Part shown: in pieces, positions 13,701 to 28,650 of the stretch
How positions within the stretch are numbered: position 1 is the stretch's first letter
Layout of the letters: every line of letters starts with the position of its first letter
Origin: Drosophila persimilis
Taxonomy: Eukaryota > Arthropoda > Insecta > Diptera > Drosophilidae
Length of the DNA: 64,000 nt
Reading direction: 5' to 3'
Assembly: GCF_003286085.1 (NCBI RefSeq)
Contig: NW_020825289.1
Location: 6,510,001-6,574,000 of the forward strand
Position numbers and translations under genes: made by a program
The notes under the pieces: generated by a model
What the model was told of the DNA's origin: nothing
The model's input: only the letters and a program-made list of their open reading frames with translations
Databases searched by the model: none

Positions 13701-15401
13701 GTAAACTTGTTGAGTGCTGTGTTTTAATTTGGATTCACTGTCTTCTCCATTCGCTTTGCAGGACGAACTGGAAGAGGCGGATGCGTTTCTAGTGGTCTAC
13801 TCTTGCATTGACAAGGAGTCCTTCACGAGGGCTAAGCAGATTCTATCGCGACTGCAGGACATGGACCTGCACCGCCACCGCCCCATCATTCTGGTGGCCA
13901 ACAAAATTGATTTGGCCCGCTCACGCGCCGTCTCTGCGCAGGGTATGTAGCAATTAGTCAGCCAGTGGCACCGGCCAAGGGCCAAGGGCCGGGGGCCACG
14001 GACCACGGACCACGGATCACAGCGATAGCGATTGCCATTGCATTCATTTGCATCGTCAATTAAGTGGCGTGACCGGGCATCATGGTTATGCATGGAGTGG
14101 CTCCTTTATGTCCTCATCCATGTCCTTGATTTGTGTGTGTTTCGCAGATGGCAAATGTCTGGCCTGTGCGTTCGGAGCCAAGTTTATCGAGGTCTCGGTG
14201 GGCATCAATCACAATTGCGACGAGCTGCTGGCCGGGGCCCTCACCCAGATACGGCTCAAGAAGGACCAGAACATGTTGCAGGTATGTGTGGAAGGAGAAT
14301 CTCTGCTTAGCGTCCCCCTCCCCCCACAAACCCCCCATTGATGGATAGAACTAGCTATATAGATCCAGTATCGGTTGCAGTAAAAGTTAGCTGGTTGGTT
14401 GTTCATCTGCTCCATCGACTACTTCTCTCCCCCAACTATCCCCAACTATCCCCTCTGAGAGTTTGTTCTATGTAATACTTTGTATCTGTATGTAATCTAT
14501 GTCCATCAACGATCGCTTTCGCAGCTGAATCCGAAAAAGTCAAAAGATAAATCTAAAATAAAAGATAACAAGACCGTAGAGACTCTAGAAACTGATAAAT
14601 TTCTGACTGATCTTAATGCCGACGATGGGGTAAGTAAAACAGAAGCTCCTCCTCCTCCGATCAGTTTCCCCCGTTTCAAGTCCAACTTCTGCCCCAACAA
14701 AACGCAATCAATGTCCTTCCACCCAACTCCTATTCTTCCCCCCATTTCAAGTAGAGCATGATATACATAGTGTCTATGTAGGTTGAAAGCTCCCTGTGTC
14801 TATGTTTGTCTATGTGTGTATATATGAATATCCTTTCCTGCCCGTTCCTGATCTCTTGCCAAGAGCCACTAGCAGCAGACAAGTTTTGCAAATTTGCCAA
14901 CAAGGAAATGTGTCAAGTGTAAAACCTACGAGTATTCCGTAGACCACTGCCTAGACCACTGCCAAACTGGTGTGCTCTTGGGTTTGTTTGTTTGTTTTTT
15001 TGTAATATTTTATCTTGTGTCCTGAACTAAACCCCTGGCCAGCCAGAGTCCGCACAAAGCACATGAGAAATGCAAAATTCAATTGGCGCCCGAAAAGGAA
15101 TAGCTCTGCAATGGCTGCCAAACCAAAAACCTTTCAATTGAGTGGCAAGAAAATGTAAAACATGTTCAGAACGAGTCCCCCCTTGCTTGCCACTCCCCTT
15201 CCCTTCTTAGTAATAAAGTTGAAATTGTATAACTAACATTTAATCGACTTACAGGGCCATCGGGACGGCAGCTCTCCGGCGCACTGGTACAAGAGCCGCA
15301 GCGTGATGCTGGCCAGCATGAAGGCCCGACAGATGCTCACCTGGATACTGGGCAAGGAGGACTCCAAGTTCAAGCACTGCGAGAATCTTCAAGTGCTGTA
15401 A
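1702..15401 (+). CDS. RGK-family (Rad/Gem/Kir) small GTPase
   Basis: Nine coding exons join in phase: 1702-1914, 6610-6763, 7306-7422, 11207-11527, 11592-11680, 13762-13942, 14148-14281, 14525-14629 and 15255-15401, giving about 486 residues. A long N-terminal extension is basic and Ser/Gly-rich, with a polyQ run in exon 2. The GTPase fold then shows P-loop GSAGVGK (about residues 243-249) and NKID (about 345-348). The G3 region lacks the usual DTAGQ and reads FLTGSPESK, as expected for RGK proteins. There is no CAAX box; the protein ends in a CENLQVL motif of the type shared by Rad, Gem and Rem. RGK proteins inhibit voltage-gated calcium channels at the plasma membrane. D. melanogaster has several Rgk genes and I cannot say which one this is. 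Introns 1, 3 and 5 are long and may hold further promoters. Confidence 0.9.
2454..3479 (-). CDS. Intronless nested gene, 341-aa protein of unknown function
   Basis: A single uninterrupted frame of 341 codons runs antisense within intron 1 of the RGK gene. I do not recognise the family. The protein starts MDCNNNNKAPH. Its middle (about residues 25-240) is rich in Leu, Glu, Lys and aromatic residues, suggesting a helical or coiled-coil fold, with Cys-containing stretches around KCTQLY and YCQCLRMPPKCPE. The last 90 residues are basic, then acidic and Pro/Ser-rich, and probably disordered. The balanced composition and the absence of stops over more than 1 kb argue that it is real. Intronless genes nested in long introns are often retrocopies or testis-expressed in Drosophila, but that is inference here. 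The + strand open frames opposite it are shadows. Confidence 0.75.
   Translation of the reverse strand: MDCNNNNKAPHVSIPVMQGAGSHLTTTESAVQVALHNLVVMDESVEGTVLGVLLSAEKKYRLTFDTFKKEMELQAIAASTLWELIQRYKIAMEVDADCKCTQLYAVEPKEETIQKYYIHYQVIVSSNKSLWRQIESLRSYVLAFRRECKKLNLEEQTPFIQGDAFHKPIKFFIELVDELFNYFFSLHLKLDCAARQLDPMDLESLEEYQKLLKPNEDFEEYFLYNLSYCQCLRMPPKCPETRVYTNIENAAMKKEAMEQAKRARCDQRVNRMTLRASQMRESAENPPSVTQDTELSPNPDAPPESGNATSDPLSAKFERQLISERHTRQLVNQVHNALSQS
4209..4244. repeat. GA-rich simple repeat
   Basis: An imperfect (GA)n/GGGAGA tract within RGK intron 1. Such tracts bind GAGA factor in Drosophila, and this one lies about 650 bp upstream of a TATA-like sequence at 4884. Confidence 0.7.
4884..4893 (+). 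promoter_or_regulatory. Candidate internal TATA box in RGK intron 1
   Basis: The sequence TATATAAATA follows a stretch rich in GAGAGCG and AGAGAGAG at about 4797-4855. The arrangement resembles a GAGA-dependent TATA promoter and could drive a shorter RGK transcript lacking exon 1. No initiator was identified with certainty, so this is a suggestion only. Confidence 0.3.
5318..5352. repeat. TATG/TACA microsatellite
   Basis: Alternating TACATA and TATG units form a partly palindromic simple repeat in RGK intron 1. Confidence 0.7.
5606..5639. repeat. CCG/CCA trinucleotide repeat
   Basis: A run of CCG and CCA triplets inside RGK intron 1. It produces proline- or glycine-rich open frames that are not otherwise gene-like. 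Confidence 0.7.
8733..8768. repeat. Two perfect 18-bp tandem units
   Basis: The unit GGGACTGGAACTGAGACT occurs twice back to back, followed by the start of a third unit. It lies in RGK intron 3 and has no evident function. Confidence 0.75.
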
Positions 15402-16335
15402 GCCCGAGGGAAAACCAAACAAAAATCGATGTTAGTCTATGTGTTAACTGTATCGATATATGAATATGTGTGTAATCCAAGCCCAAAGCAGAAGGCTTCA
15501 GCATCCAATATGTAAACAGGTTTCGATAGTTCGAAGCAGGCAAACCACCCTCTCTGTCCCGCCCCCTGCCTCTGACCAGATACAAGCCACAATTCGCATT
15601 AGCAATTTACAATTTCCGATGCATAACCTAAGCCTGATAATCAAAAAATTAAATCAAATTTAATGCTAATCAAAATCGAAATCAAAATCAAAGGACCGGC
15701 AATGGAGATAGAAGATTAACCAAAGCAACTTAATGGAACCAAGCGAAGCAGCAACCAAAAAACAACAAAATACTTACTACTTACACACTATATGTACTTA
15801 ACTAGCAACTTTAGTAAATTTTCTAAGCTATGAGCATGTTAGAGGGGATATGTATTTTTCAGAGCTGACTAGCAGAGATGTACTATTTACAAGGAGTACG
15901 TGAATACGATGAGGGGAAAGTGCTCCGCAAACCAAAATTTAAATAGCTATGAATGTTAAGCGAATGCTTTCTATAGGATTTGAGTTTCTACTTTTTAAGG
16001 GGAGTCTTACAGGGTCGCGATGAGCGCTTGAAATGATTATATATATAATACGAGTAGTAACCATTTATGGGTGTCCATCATATATAGATATAGAATTCAA
16101 TATTCTTTGTGTCTTCCTTAGTCAAATATGTGTGTGTCTGTAAGTATCTATGTGTTAGGGATTCAAATATGTACGAGTATGTATGTATATCCTCCCTGAA
16201 AATGCATTGCAATGTATGGAATTTGAATGTCATCCACTGAGACAGTAAATCTTGTAAATGTGCTCGATGTGGAAGCATGGAGAAAAAAAAACTACAATAA
16301 TAATATTACCATTACATAATGGAAGCTAAAGAGAT

Positions 16336-16351
16336 CTGTGTGTGTGTGTGT
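16336..16351. repeat. TG dinucleotide repeat in RGK 3'UTR
   Basis: A short (TG)n tract in the 3' untranslated region, about 60 bp before the likely polyadenylation signal. Confidence 0.7.
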
Positions 16352-16413
16352 AAATATGCTTAATCACGTGTGGATATTGGCATAGGTTCTACCATGTATA
16401 AAGTATAAACTAT

Positions 16414-16419
16414 AATAAA
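16414..16419 (+). terminator. Polyadenylation signal AATAAA of the RGK gene
   Basis: A canonical AATAAA lies about 1 kb downstream of the RGK stop codon and about 150 bp before the stop codon of the convergent small secreted-protein gene. This gives an RGK 3'UTR of roughly 1 kb. Confidence 0.6.
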
Positions 16420-16569
16420 GAAATATTTAAATGTTTAACAATATAAATTACCTAACTCATTTATTTCTTAATTTAGATTTATACAAAAATATAATGAAAA
16501 TGAGGGAAACGAGGCTGTGTGAGAAAATGTCTATACCTATATTATATATTATAAATGAGCTTGTGAGGC

Positions 16570-16974
16570 TTATCCAAACTGCTGCTGAGTACTTCCGACT
16601 TGCTTGGCCACCTGCGACCGATAGCGGAAGAGCGGGCGGAACACATTTATTTCCGCCAGCTCCATGTCATCGGCCGCCTCCTCGTAGGCAAGCTCGTCCA
16701 GTGCTCTCCTCAGACGGGTCAGTGTCCGCTCATATCTGTACAGATTGTCGAGGGCTTCGCTGGAAATGATGGCTTTGGTATCCGCTTCTGTGGCAGCACT
16801 CAGTCTTTGAATCTTTTCTGTGGCGGTGAGGCGCTCTTGGGGATAGGCGCACACCATATTGAGAGCGGCAAAGCAGGCGATCAACCGAAAGATTTGCTAT
16901 TGGTGGGGTAAATCTCCGTTAGACGGTTACGACTTGAAGGTTTACTCTGGCCCACTAACCTTATTCGACAGCAT
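16570..16974 (-). CDS. Small secreted protein, putative peptide precursor (113 aa)
   Basis: Two exons: ATG exon 16960-16974 (MLSNK), a 63-bp intron with GTTAGT donor and AATAG acceptor, then 16570-16896. The 113-residue product has a clear signal peptide at about residues 1-22, ending in ...NMVCA before YPQERL. The mature part contains no cysteine. It is predicted to be helical and charged, has a dibasic-type site at about residues 67-69 (RLRR), and includes FRPLFRYR near residues 91-98. The last residues are QQQFG, so a terminal glycine is available for amidation. I do not recognise the family. It could be a neuropeptide-like or seminal-fluid-type precursor, or a small secreted structural protein. 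It is convergent with the RGK gene, and a TATA-like sequence lies upstream. Confidence 0.7.
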
Positions 16975-17085
16975 TTTGTGGGAGTTTTCTACTCAGGGCT
17001 GGTGTAATCTGCTCTATTGCAATTGAACTGCTTTTAGCACGACTGTGGCTTGTAAAGTCTGGCCTCAGTGGACTTGGCATCGCAA

Positions 17086-17091
17086 TTTATA
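17086..17091 (-). promoter_or_regulatory. Candidate TATA box for the small secreted-protein gene
   Basis: On the minus strand the sequence reads TATAAATT, about 115 bp upstream of the ATG at 16974. The distance fits a short 5'UTR. No definite initiator was identified. Confidence 0.4.
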
Positions 17092-17850
17092 CAATTGGCA
17101 AAATGTTTTGCCCAGTTCAGTCTCAGTCTGTTCTGATTAGCACCTCGAGTGGTTCTAATTTATCGCCTCGATTTGCACATGTAAGGCTCGCTGCAGTGTG
17201 CCTGGGACAAATTAGCGAGTTGGCGCTGAAAATAAGAGCATTTTCCGCTCTGAATCGAAACCAGAGGAAGTCGGATCATGTGCACACGGGCAATCGTCTT
17301 TTCCTGAGCTGAGTTATTGTCAACAAAATCGCCACTGACTAATCCGGTCGCGTGTCTCATCGCATAATTAGCTCATGATCTCAGGAACAGTAATTCCCGG
17401 CATCCAGACTGGCCGTCCAATTGAAATAGCAAATAAAATGGCGCGCGGTGATTTCCAAATATTATAGAACGTGGCTCCTGCATCTAAAATCAATATTGTG
17501 GCGTCTTTTGGTAAATAGCTTTGAAATGTTACAATTACGTTGAATTTCAAATACAAATAAGTAACTGAAAGATATTTTAGAATTCTATTTTATAGAAAAT
17601 GCTGGGTGATTGGCTCGATGTTGATAAGTCGTCTCTTAGTGTCCTTAGATTTATTGAAAATATCTAATATGATCACTAGGTGCAGCTCTATAGAATCAAT
17701 TACCCTTTTGTAAGCTAAATTAGACAACATAGGGTATAGTAACTGCCGTACTAGAACATGCAGCGATTTATCATCAGTGGTGGCTCTATTTTTTGCGTCA
17801 AAAATTTACATTTATACTCGTAAGGACACGCGGCCCGCACTAGGGTCTGA
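17092..17850. other. Intergenic, no gene seen
   Basis: AT-rich intergenic DNA between the small secreted-protein gene and a broken coding fragment. Open frames here are short and without recognisable features. Confidence 0.5.
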
Positions 17851-18205
17851 GCCGACTCCACTTGGCGTCGTCGCCAATCGTAAACTACTATCCCGAAGAT
17901 GCCAAGCTCAGCAGCGAGTGCTTCTCCCAAGCTGGAGACGGTTGCCGATTTCCATGTCTGTTCACAGTCCATGGTATCCTCGGATATCTTTCGCCCCCTG
18001 AAACTCAACTTGGGGGGCTCCTTGAGCGACTCGTGGGAGCCTGGATGACGATACTAACGGTATACTGGTGGATCACCTGGGATTGTTCCAGTTGGACAGT
18101 GCTAGGTTGCGTTTAGAATTGATAACAGCCGCTCCCGGTACTTACCAAAAAGGAGGCAGAATGTGCAAAAATGGACAGACGAAAATCGTATCGGGCACAT
18201 TTTAG
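17851..18205 (+). pseudogene. Frame-disrupted coding remnant, unknown family
   Basis: One frame reads ADSTWRRRQS, then a TAA, then continues as protein-like sequence including SAASASPKLETVADFHVC and DIFRPLKLNLGGSLSDSWEP. A stop cluster follows near 18040. A shift of one base restores a second protein-like run, DDTNGILVDHLGLFQLDSA and onward, ending at TAG 18203-18205. The composition and the continuity across the shift look like a decayed exon, not chance. I do not recognise the parent gene. No splice sites bridge the break convincingly. The minus-strand open frame over the same span is a shadow. Confidence 0.5.
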
Positions 18206-19330
18206 GAGATAATTAACAGGAAGTTTTAAATACTACGAATTTTGTATTTTTCTTTTGATTTAAAATAACAATTACATATAATAATTCGAGTCTATACTAA
18301 TATATAGAATGAAGTAAATGGAGGGGCATGCTGAGCAAATGTTGCACATGAGTAGATTTTTTTGTTTCAGTTCTTTCCTGAAACTGAAACATATTCGGTA
18401 GCTCTAGCTGGAAAGGGTCATAATTTCAAGCAGCTCGATTGATTCATCATCAGAGCATTCAGTTTCCTTTCACGCCTTATACCAAGAAAAATGTATATAC
18501 GTACATATATACATTTGTAAATTGAAGGAATTGCTGTGTGGTATGGGTAACAAAATAAGTATTATTCGGCGAAAGTGCGCTGATCATATTGCTCAGAAAT
18601 ATATTTTTTCCATTCGATTCTTTATAATTGTAGCAGGTTGAGGCAGCAGCAATGTCCGGTGGGTGGTTGGGTGGCAGATCTGGTGAAAGAGGGGGAAATC
18701 TGCTTAGTATTCATGGTAATCGCAAGTGCTCGCCCAACTGCGGAAATAATTTAAGAATTTTACTATTAAAGGAGGTCGGCGGTCTGATCGAGACCTCACT
18801 GAAATAGATTATCCAGAATGCTGTCCGTCAAAGTTTTCATTATACAGATTATAACGCAATGAATCCGTGAAATTTCGCTAAACCTGTGATTGCCAATTTG
18901 AAATAAGGCGCCGATAGGCAGCCCTGTGAATCATTATAATCATGTCAAATTTCATGTAAAATTTAAATACATTTAAAGAACTAGTGAATGAAATTGAACT
19001 TAACTGAACGAAGCAACAGACATCGAGCATTGCTATCAGGGTGACCGTTTACGGTATGTTTTTAATGGTATATTTAATCAATTTCCTAAATATTTTTTAA
19101 AATATAGGTTACAGAAAGTTCCTTAAGCTCGTTTTTTCACTCCTGCTCCATGTAAATGAACCGGTTCCGAAGCCAGCAGAGAGTCGTGGTGATGCTAGTT
19201 TTTTTCGGTGAATGTAGTCTCCATAAATATGTGGTTCATATGTACCAAATATGTAGTTACCATGTAGAACAAATATACATTTTTGTTGAGCTTATTTGTT
19301 TAAATCCTACTTCATAAACAAACAAAAATG
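18206..19330. other. Intergenic, no gene seen
   Basis: AT-rich sequence with no coding exon that I can support. Near 19037-19090 it carries GGGTGACCG, followed by GGTATGTTT and GGTATATTT, which resemble the promoter-like end of the dispersed repeat seen elsewhere in this window. Confidence 0.4.
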
Positions 19331-19334
19331 AGTA

Positions 19335-19645
19335 TCTAAAATCGGATGAAGCTATGTGCTTAGGGCTGGTGGTGCTAACTAGCTGATAATATTCAACCGA
19401 ATATCAAAATCGAGAAATACGATTTCCTATCTTATAATAAACAAAGAACGATTAACCCATTATAGACCAGTGGGTATTAAAATACACTCCACAAAAATTA
19501 TGAAATTTGAAGAACTTTAGCGCAGACCAAGTGAAAGTTAACTTACTCACTTTTGTTGTAAACAAAGAGAAATGCTGGATATTCAAGGAACGTTTAAAAC
19601 AGAATACTGTTTAAATAGAGGGGGACTGAGTGGGTTAAGTTATTT
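19335..19645 (-). repeat. Dispersed repeat copy A (inverted)
   Basis: Read on the minus strand this stretch aligns by eye with 50720-51000. Shared blocks include a CTTAGCCC...CCCCCTCT-type block, TCTGCGCTAAA versus ACTGCGCTAAA, TATTTTAATACCCACTGG versus TATTAAAATACCCCCTTGG, and GAATATTATCAGCTAG versus GAATATTATTAGCTAG. It lies upstream of the SLC37 gene, in the same orientation relative to that gene as the other copies have to theirs. Confidence 0.6.
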
Positions 19646-19879
19646 ATTGTTATTGTTATTTTCTCATAATGTGTACTTCAACTGTTTAATGTTTGTTCAA
19701 CGGTAGATATTAACGACAATTGTAAATGTTGAACGTGGCTTTATCAACCGATGTCAACTTGTTAGCTTTCAAATCTGTTCCGGGGCTGTCAACAAACCAA
19801 CCGAAAATCTTCTACCGCATGTCGACGACCCACGGATACCCTCAAGTGCGGAAGATAACAAAAACTATTGCTGCACGCG

Positions 19880-19886
19880 TATAAAG
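19880..19886 (+). promoter_or_regulatory. Candidate TATA box of the SLC37 gene
   Basis: TATAAAG follows GCACGCG and lies about 620 bp upstream of the SLC37 start codon. This would imply a long 5'UTR, or an intron in it. Weak support. Confidence 0.25.
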
Positions 19887-20506
19887 AACATCCATTGTGC
19901 AAGATAAATCTCTGCAGTTGCCAAGCGTACACATTCGCTTAGATATTAATGCTGCAGAAGATAATATACATATGTACTTGTACTTCGTAGAGTCTGTTAT
20001 CTGTTAGAAACACAATAGACTGCGGGACCCCAGAAAGACGCACAAATCGAACTCAATTTAGCAACGCTCAGAAATTCGCCAACTCAGCAAATTTTGTATA
20101 CCGAACGGAAACACATTTTAAATTGCGATACGAGCGTCACACAGAATGACTCGGGGTGTCATTGTTTGAGCGATTGTTGGTGTGGTGGCCAAACGACGAC
20201 GCAAACAAGAAAAACTATACATACACATGTACATATTTTAATATGTGGCTCCGTTTGCGATAAGTGTAATATAAAACTCGCTCTTCACCCGAAACTCTAT
20301 GGGCCCCGGGAGAAAACCACAAAGACAGCCGAGTCCAACCCACTCTACCTGCCGACAGTTGCCGTTGAGTCACCCAACTACCTGTTGATGCCAGCCTGCG
20401 ATTGTTCGCTCTGTTCTTGTAGGTAGCATTTTAGAACGAAGACATCACGTCGCTCTGTTCGCTGGACGTGTGCAGCTGCTTCTCCACACAACGCCTGTGC
20501 CAGTCG

Positions 20507-22639
20507 ATGCGACCAAAACTGGGAGGCGGACGAACGCGTAAAATGAGCAACAACTACAACGACATACCCTTCGGCATACGGATAGTGCAGAAATTGTCGC
20601 GACAATGCTGCCCCCGCCTGCACGCCCGCCGAGATCTGCTGTAAGTATGCTCCACTGTCCGAAGAGGAACAAGTATTCACAAGGATAATCTTTTCCAGCT
20701 ACAAGGTATCAATTTTTGTGCTGACTTTTCTTGCCTATGCCTGCTATCACATGTGCCGAAAACCGATTTCGGTGGTCAAATCGGTTCTCCAGGGAAACTG
20801 TTCCTCTGCGCTGGCAGCCCAACTGCACGAAGGCCAGGACTGTGGCTATGCTCCTTTTGGTGAGTTTGTTGAATTGCATTTATGCCCAAATAACAAAAAT
20901 TGATATCCATAGATGGACCCGATGCCACCAAACTGTTCGGCATGCTGGACTCGGCGTTTCTCTTCACTTATGCCATTGCCATGTTTGCGTCTGGTTTTGT
21001 GGCAGAGCGCGTTTCCCTGCGCTACTTTCTGTCGATGGGAATGATCCTCACTGGCATCTTCACGTACATGTTTGGCATTGCCCGCACCTCCAATATACAC
21101 AGTCTCTGGTACTTTATCCTTATCCAGATCGGTGCCGGCATATTCCAGACCACGGGATGGCCAGGCGTGGTCACGCTGGTGGGTCGCTGGTTTGGCAAAT
21201 CAAAGCGCGGCCTCATATTTGGCATCTGGAATAGTCACACGTCCATTGGCAACATATTGGGCACCTTAATAGCGGCGCATTATGTGGAAAGCGATTGGGC
21301 CATGTCCTTTGTGGTGCCTGGTATAGTCATTGGCGCCATTGGTTTTCTACTCTTCCTGTTCCTGGTGGATCAGCCGGAGATTGTGGGATGCTATCCGGAC
21401 AGCGTGCCGCACGAGCGTCGTGTTACCAACGACTCGGACGAGGAGCATGGCGACGAGGAGCAAGTGCGCCACAACGATGCCGTAAGTATTCCCTTTCGGC
21501 AATTATCCTGATTCAAGCGAGAACCAATAGCCTCCTCCGCATGTTCAGATAGTCCGAATTCCCTATTTTTGGAGATTTTAATTTCTTAAGTGTATCCATG
21601 TTCGCGTGTTTGCTCGGCTGTAGTTGGTAGTCATGCCTGGGTATGGCATTTCGGAAACCGTAAGTGCATGATTCAGTGTTTGCTTTCCCTAATGGCTTCT
21701 GTAATATTTGCGCGCTTTGACCCACAAATATCCACGAATCAATCAAAATCGAATCTTTCCTACTCTTGCAGGAAATCAGCTACAGATCGACGCCAACGGA
21801 ACGCACACCAATCTTGGCTCGTTCCCAGTCGCAGAACCATCCGAGGGAGCACGGAGCTGGTCGTCCCATCAGCCTCATCGATGCTCTATATATACCTGGC
21901 GTTGCGGAGTTCTCGTTATGTTTGTTCTTCACCAAGCTGGTCAGCTATACATTCATGTACTGGCTGCCCTTGTACATACAGTCTTCCAGTGAGTATACAT
22001 ACAGTGTCCCCAAACAATAGAAACGTTAACTAATATATGTACTTACGATGGCAGGCACACTGGGTCCCACTTTGTCCGCTGATCTGTCTACACTCTTTGA
22101 TGTGGGTGGCATTTTCGGGGCCATAGCTGCGGGCTACTTATCCGATCTGACTGGAATGTCGGCCACCATCTGCATGGGCATGCTCTTCATAGCTTCGCCC
22201 ATTGTAAGTATCTGCATGAACAACCCTATTCAGTCGAGTATTGAGATTAATTTCCATTTCCATTCAGCTACTGATGTATCAACAGTACGGCACATTGTCA
22301 GTGTCCATCAGTGTGCTGCTGCTAATTGTGGTCGGCATCTTTGTGAACGGCCCGTATGCATTGATCACGACCTCGGTGAGTGCAGAGCGCGGCCAGGACA
22401 GCTCCTTGGAGGGCAATGCCAATGCTCTGGCCACTGTGACGGCCATCATCGATGGCACTGGCTCGATTGGTGCAGCTGTGGGGCCGCTGCTGGCCGGCCT
22501 GATCTCCACCACTGGCTGGCAAAATGTCTTTTACATGCTCATCATAGCCGACATCCTTGCCATGCTGTTGCTGAGTCGACTGGTCGTCAAAGAGTTCGCC
22601 TCGCTGCGGAGATCACCGACACGTATTCGCATCGAATAA
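20507..22639 (+). CDS. CG10069: SLC37-family sugar-phosphate/phosphate exchanger
   Basis: Six coding exons join in phase: 20507-20640, 20699-20859, 20913-21481, 21772-21988, 22055-22203 and 22268-22639, giving about 533 residues, the size of human SLC37A1. It is a major-facilitator protein with about 12 membrane segments and a charged central loop rich in Asp, Glu and His ([14 protein letters not shown]). Family-typical parts include [16 protein letters not shown] near the first helix, [19 protein letters not shown] after helix 4-5 and the [12 protein letters not shown] segment. SLC37 proteins exchange glucose-6-phosphate or glycerol-3-phosphate for phosphate, usually in the ER membrane. A second in-frame ATG at 20543 (MSNNYND) could be the true start. 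It is convergent with the ABC transporter gene. Confidence 0.92.
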
Positions 22640-23217
22640 CAGGCGGCGGACCTCGAGCCGATTGATGTAGTCTGACCTTATTAATTAGATATTTTGATAA
22701 CCGTTTTGTGTACATAGTGCGTTGTATAGCATTCATAAAGAAGTGTATTGTTTCCATTCGAGAGCGTACGAGTATCAGAGCCGATCTGATTCTAGTTTTA
22801 TCCTACCCATTATACTAGTACATGTCGTATATCACTAATGTTATTTTAAATGTATTCGTTCAACAGGCCGGAATGTTAACCATTATCCTAAGCCATCTTT
22901 CAAGTTTACACTTTTGATATATTGCGTACAAATACTATATACTACATATACGATATATATATTTATATATTTTGTAATCTTGTGTGTGCGTGTGTCAGAG
23001 TCTCTTCGTTTTAAGTGCCGAACTATCATTAGTAATAGCGTAATTATACTGCTATGTAAATACAGTTTATCCGTACACTTTTCGTACATCAATAAAACCG
23101 GAAGGACCGTCCGCCCCTCACGGCAGTCCAATTTCTGAACGCTATGTCTCTTTCTGGTCACTGCCGGACGGACTCGCTGTTTGATTGAGTTCCTGTTTTG
23201 CCTGAAAGTACACATGC
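22640..23217. other. Convergent 3' intergenic region
   Basis: This stretch holds the 3'UTRs of the SLC37 gene (+) and the ABC transporter gene (-). A CATAAAG at about 22735 and an AATAAA near 23090 could serve the SLC37 transcript, so the two 3'UTRs may overlap. Open frames in the region are AT-rich and not gene-like. Confidence 0.5.
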
Positions 23218-27875
<4,658 letters not shown>

Positions 27876-27960
27876 TGCTCAGAACGGTTGACGGACTACA
27901 AGTGAACCACTTCTGGCCATGACAGCTCTTTTAAATGCTCCCAGACTGTGTCGGGAGCTG

Positions 27961-27968
27961 TGACGTCA
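27961..27968. promoter_or_regulatory. Perfect cAMP-response element palindrome
   Basis: TGACGTCA, the full palindromic CREB/ATF site, lies 86 bp upstream of the ABC transporter start codon. Several GATA-type sequences (TTGATAG, CGATAAAG) lie within the next 150 bp further upstream. Confidence 0.5.
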
Positions 27969-27989
27969 GTCTGCTGAATGTTGGCCCGA

Positions 27990-28650
27990 GGAGCCACCAT
28001 CTTATATTATAAGCTTTTGCACTAGGCACAACATGCGACAAGCGATAAAGTAGTCAACCACTTGGCCAGTTCTCCGGCCGCCGGCTAGCTCTTTGATAGT
28101 CGTAGATTGATAGTGACTAAGACGTAATCGATGGTTAAGTTGGCCTGCGCTTTTGATGGGGGCCATTAATGTAGTCTGCAGTCGTTTTTAGCTTCCTCTA
28201 TAAATCTTCGGGGGATTCTGTGAGAAAACTGGATAAATGCCTTTTATGCGCCTTTGTTTTGGCCCACGGTGTGATAAAACCAGGTATCATAGCTCCAAAC
28301 GTGGCCTTTATGACAGAGCATTTCCCTCGAGGCGGCGCTGTATCCTTATCTTATCGTGCGCAATTATTATGCTACTACTATCATTTTTGGGGCCAAACAC
28401 GAAACTTGATGTTTGGCCAGCAGTTCAATAGACCCAGATAATACCAGATTGGTTCTTCATTCATGACTAAAATTTTTATGATCTTCAATTAAGAACAAAG
28501 GGAATAGATACACAGAGCGTTCCACAGGCCATAGGGGATAAGGCACACGAGTGGTTAATACGGACTTGGAATGCTAAAAGCACACAAATAAAATAGGCTG
28601 CAACGAATACTTGTAATTTACGATATATATACAGACAATTTGGGTAAACT
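27990..28650. other. Intergenic between ABC transporter and CPTP genes
   Basis: Upstream region of the ABC transporter gene and 3' flank of the CPTP gene. It contains an AT-rich stretch and GATA-like motifs. A 73-codon open frame at 28220-28441 has no recognised similarity and is probably chance. Confidence 0.4.

Noticed and set aside
28220..28441. 73-codon frame starting MRKLDKCLLC between the ABC and CPTP genes
   Set aside because: Short, no family match I can name, and the second half degrades to aromatic-rich noise; also overlapped by another frame of equal length.
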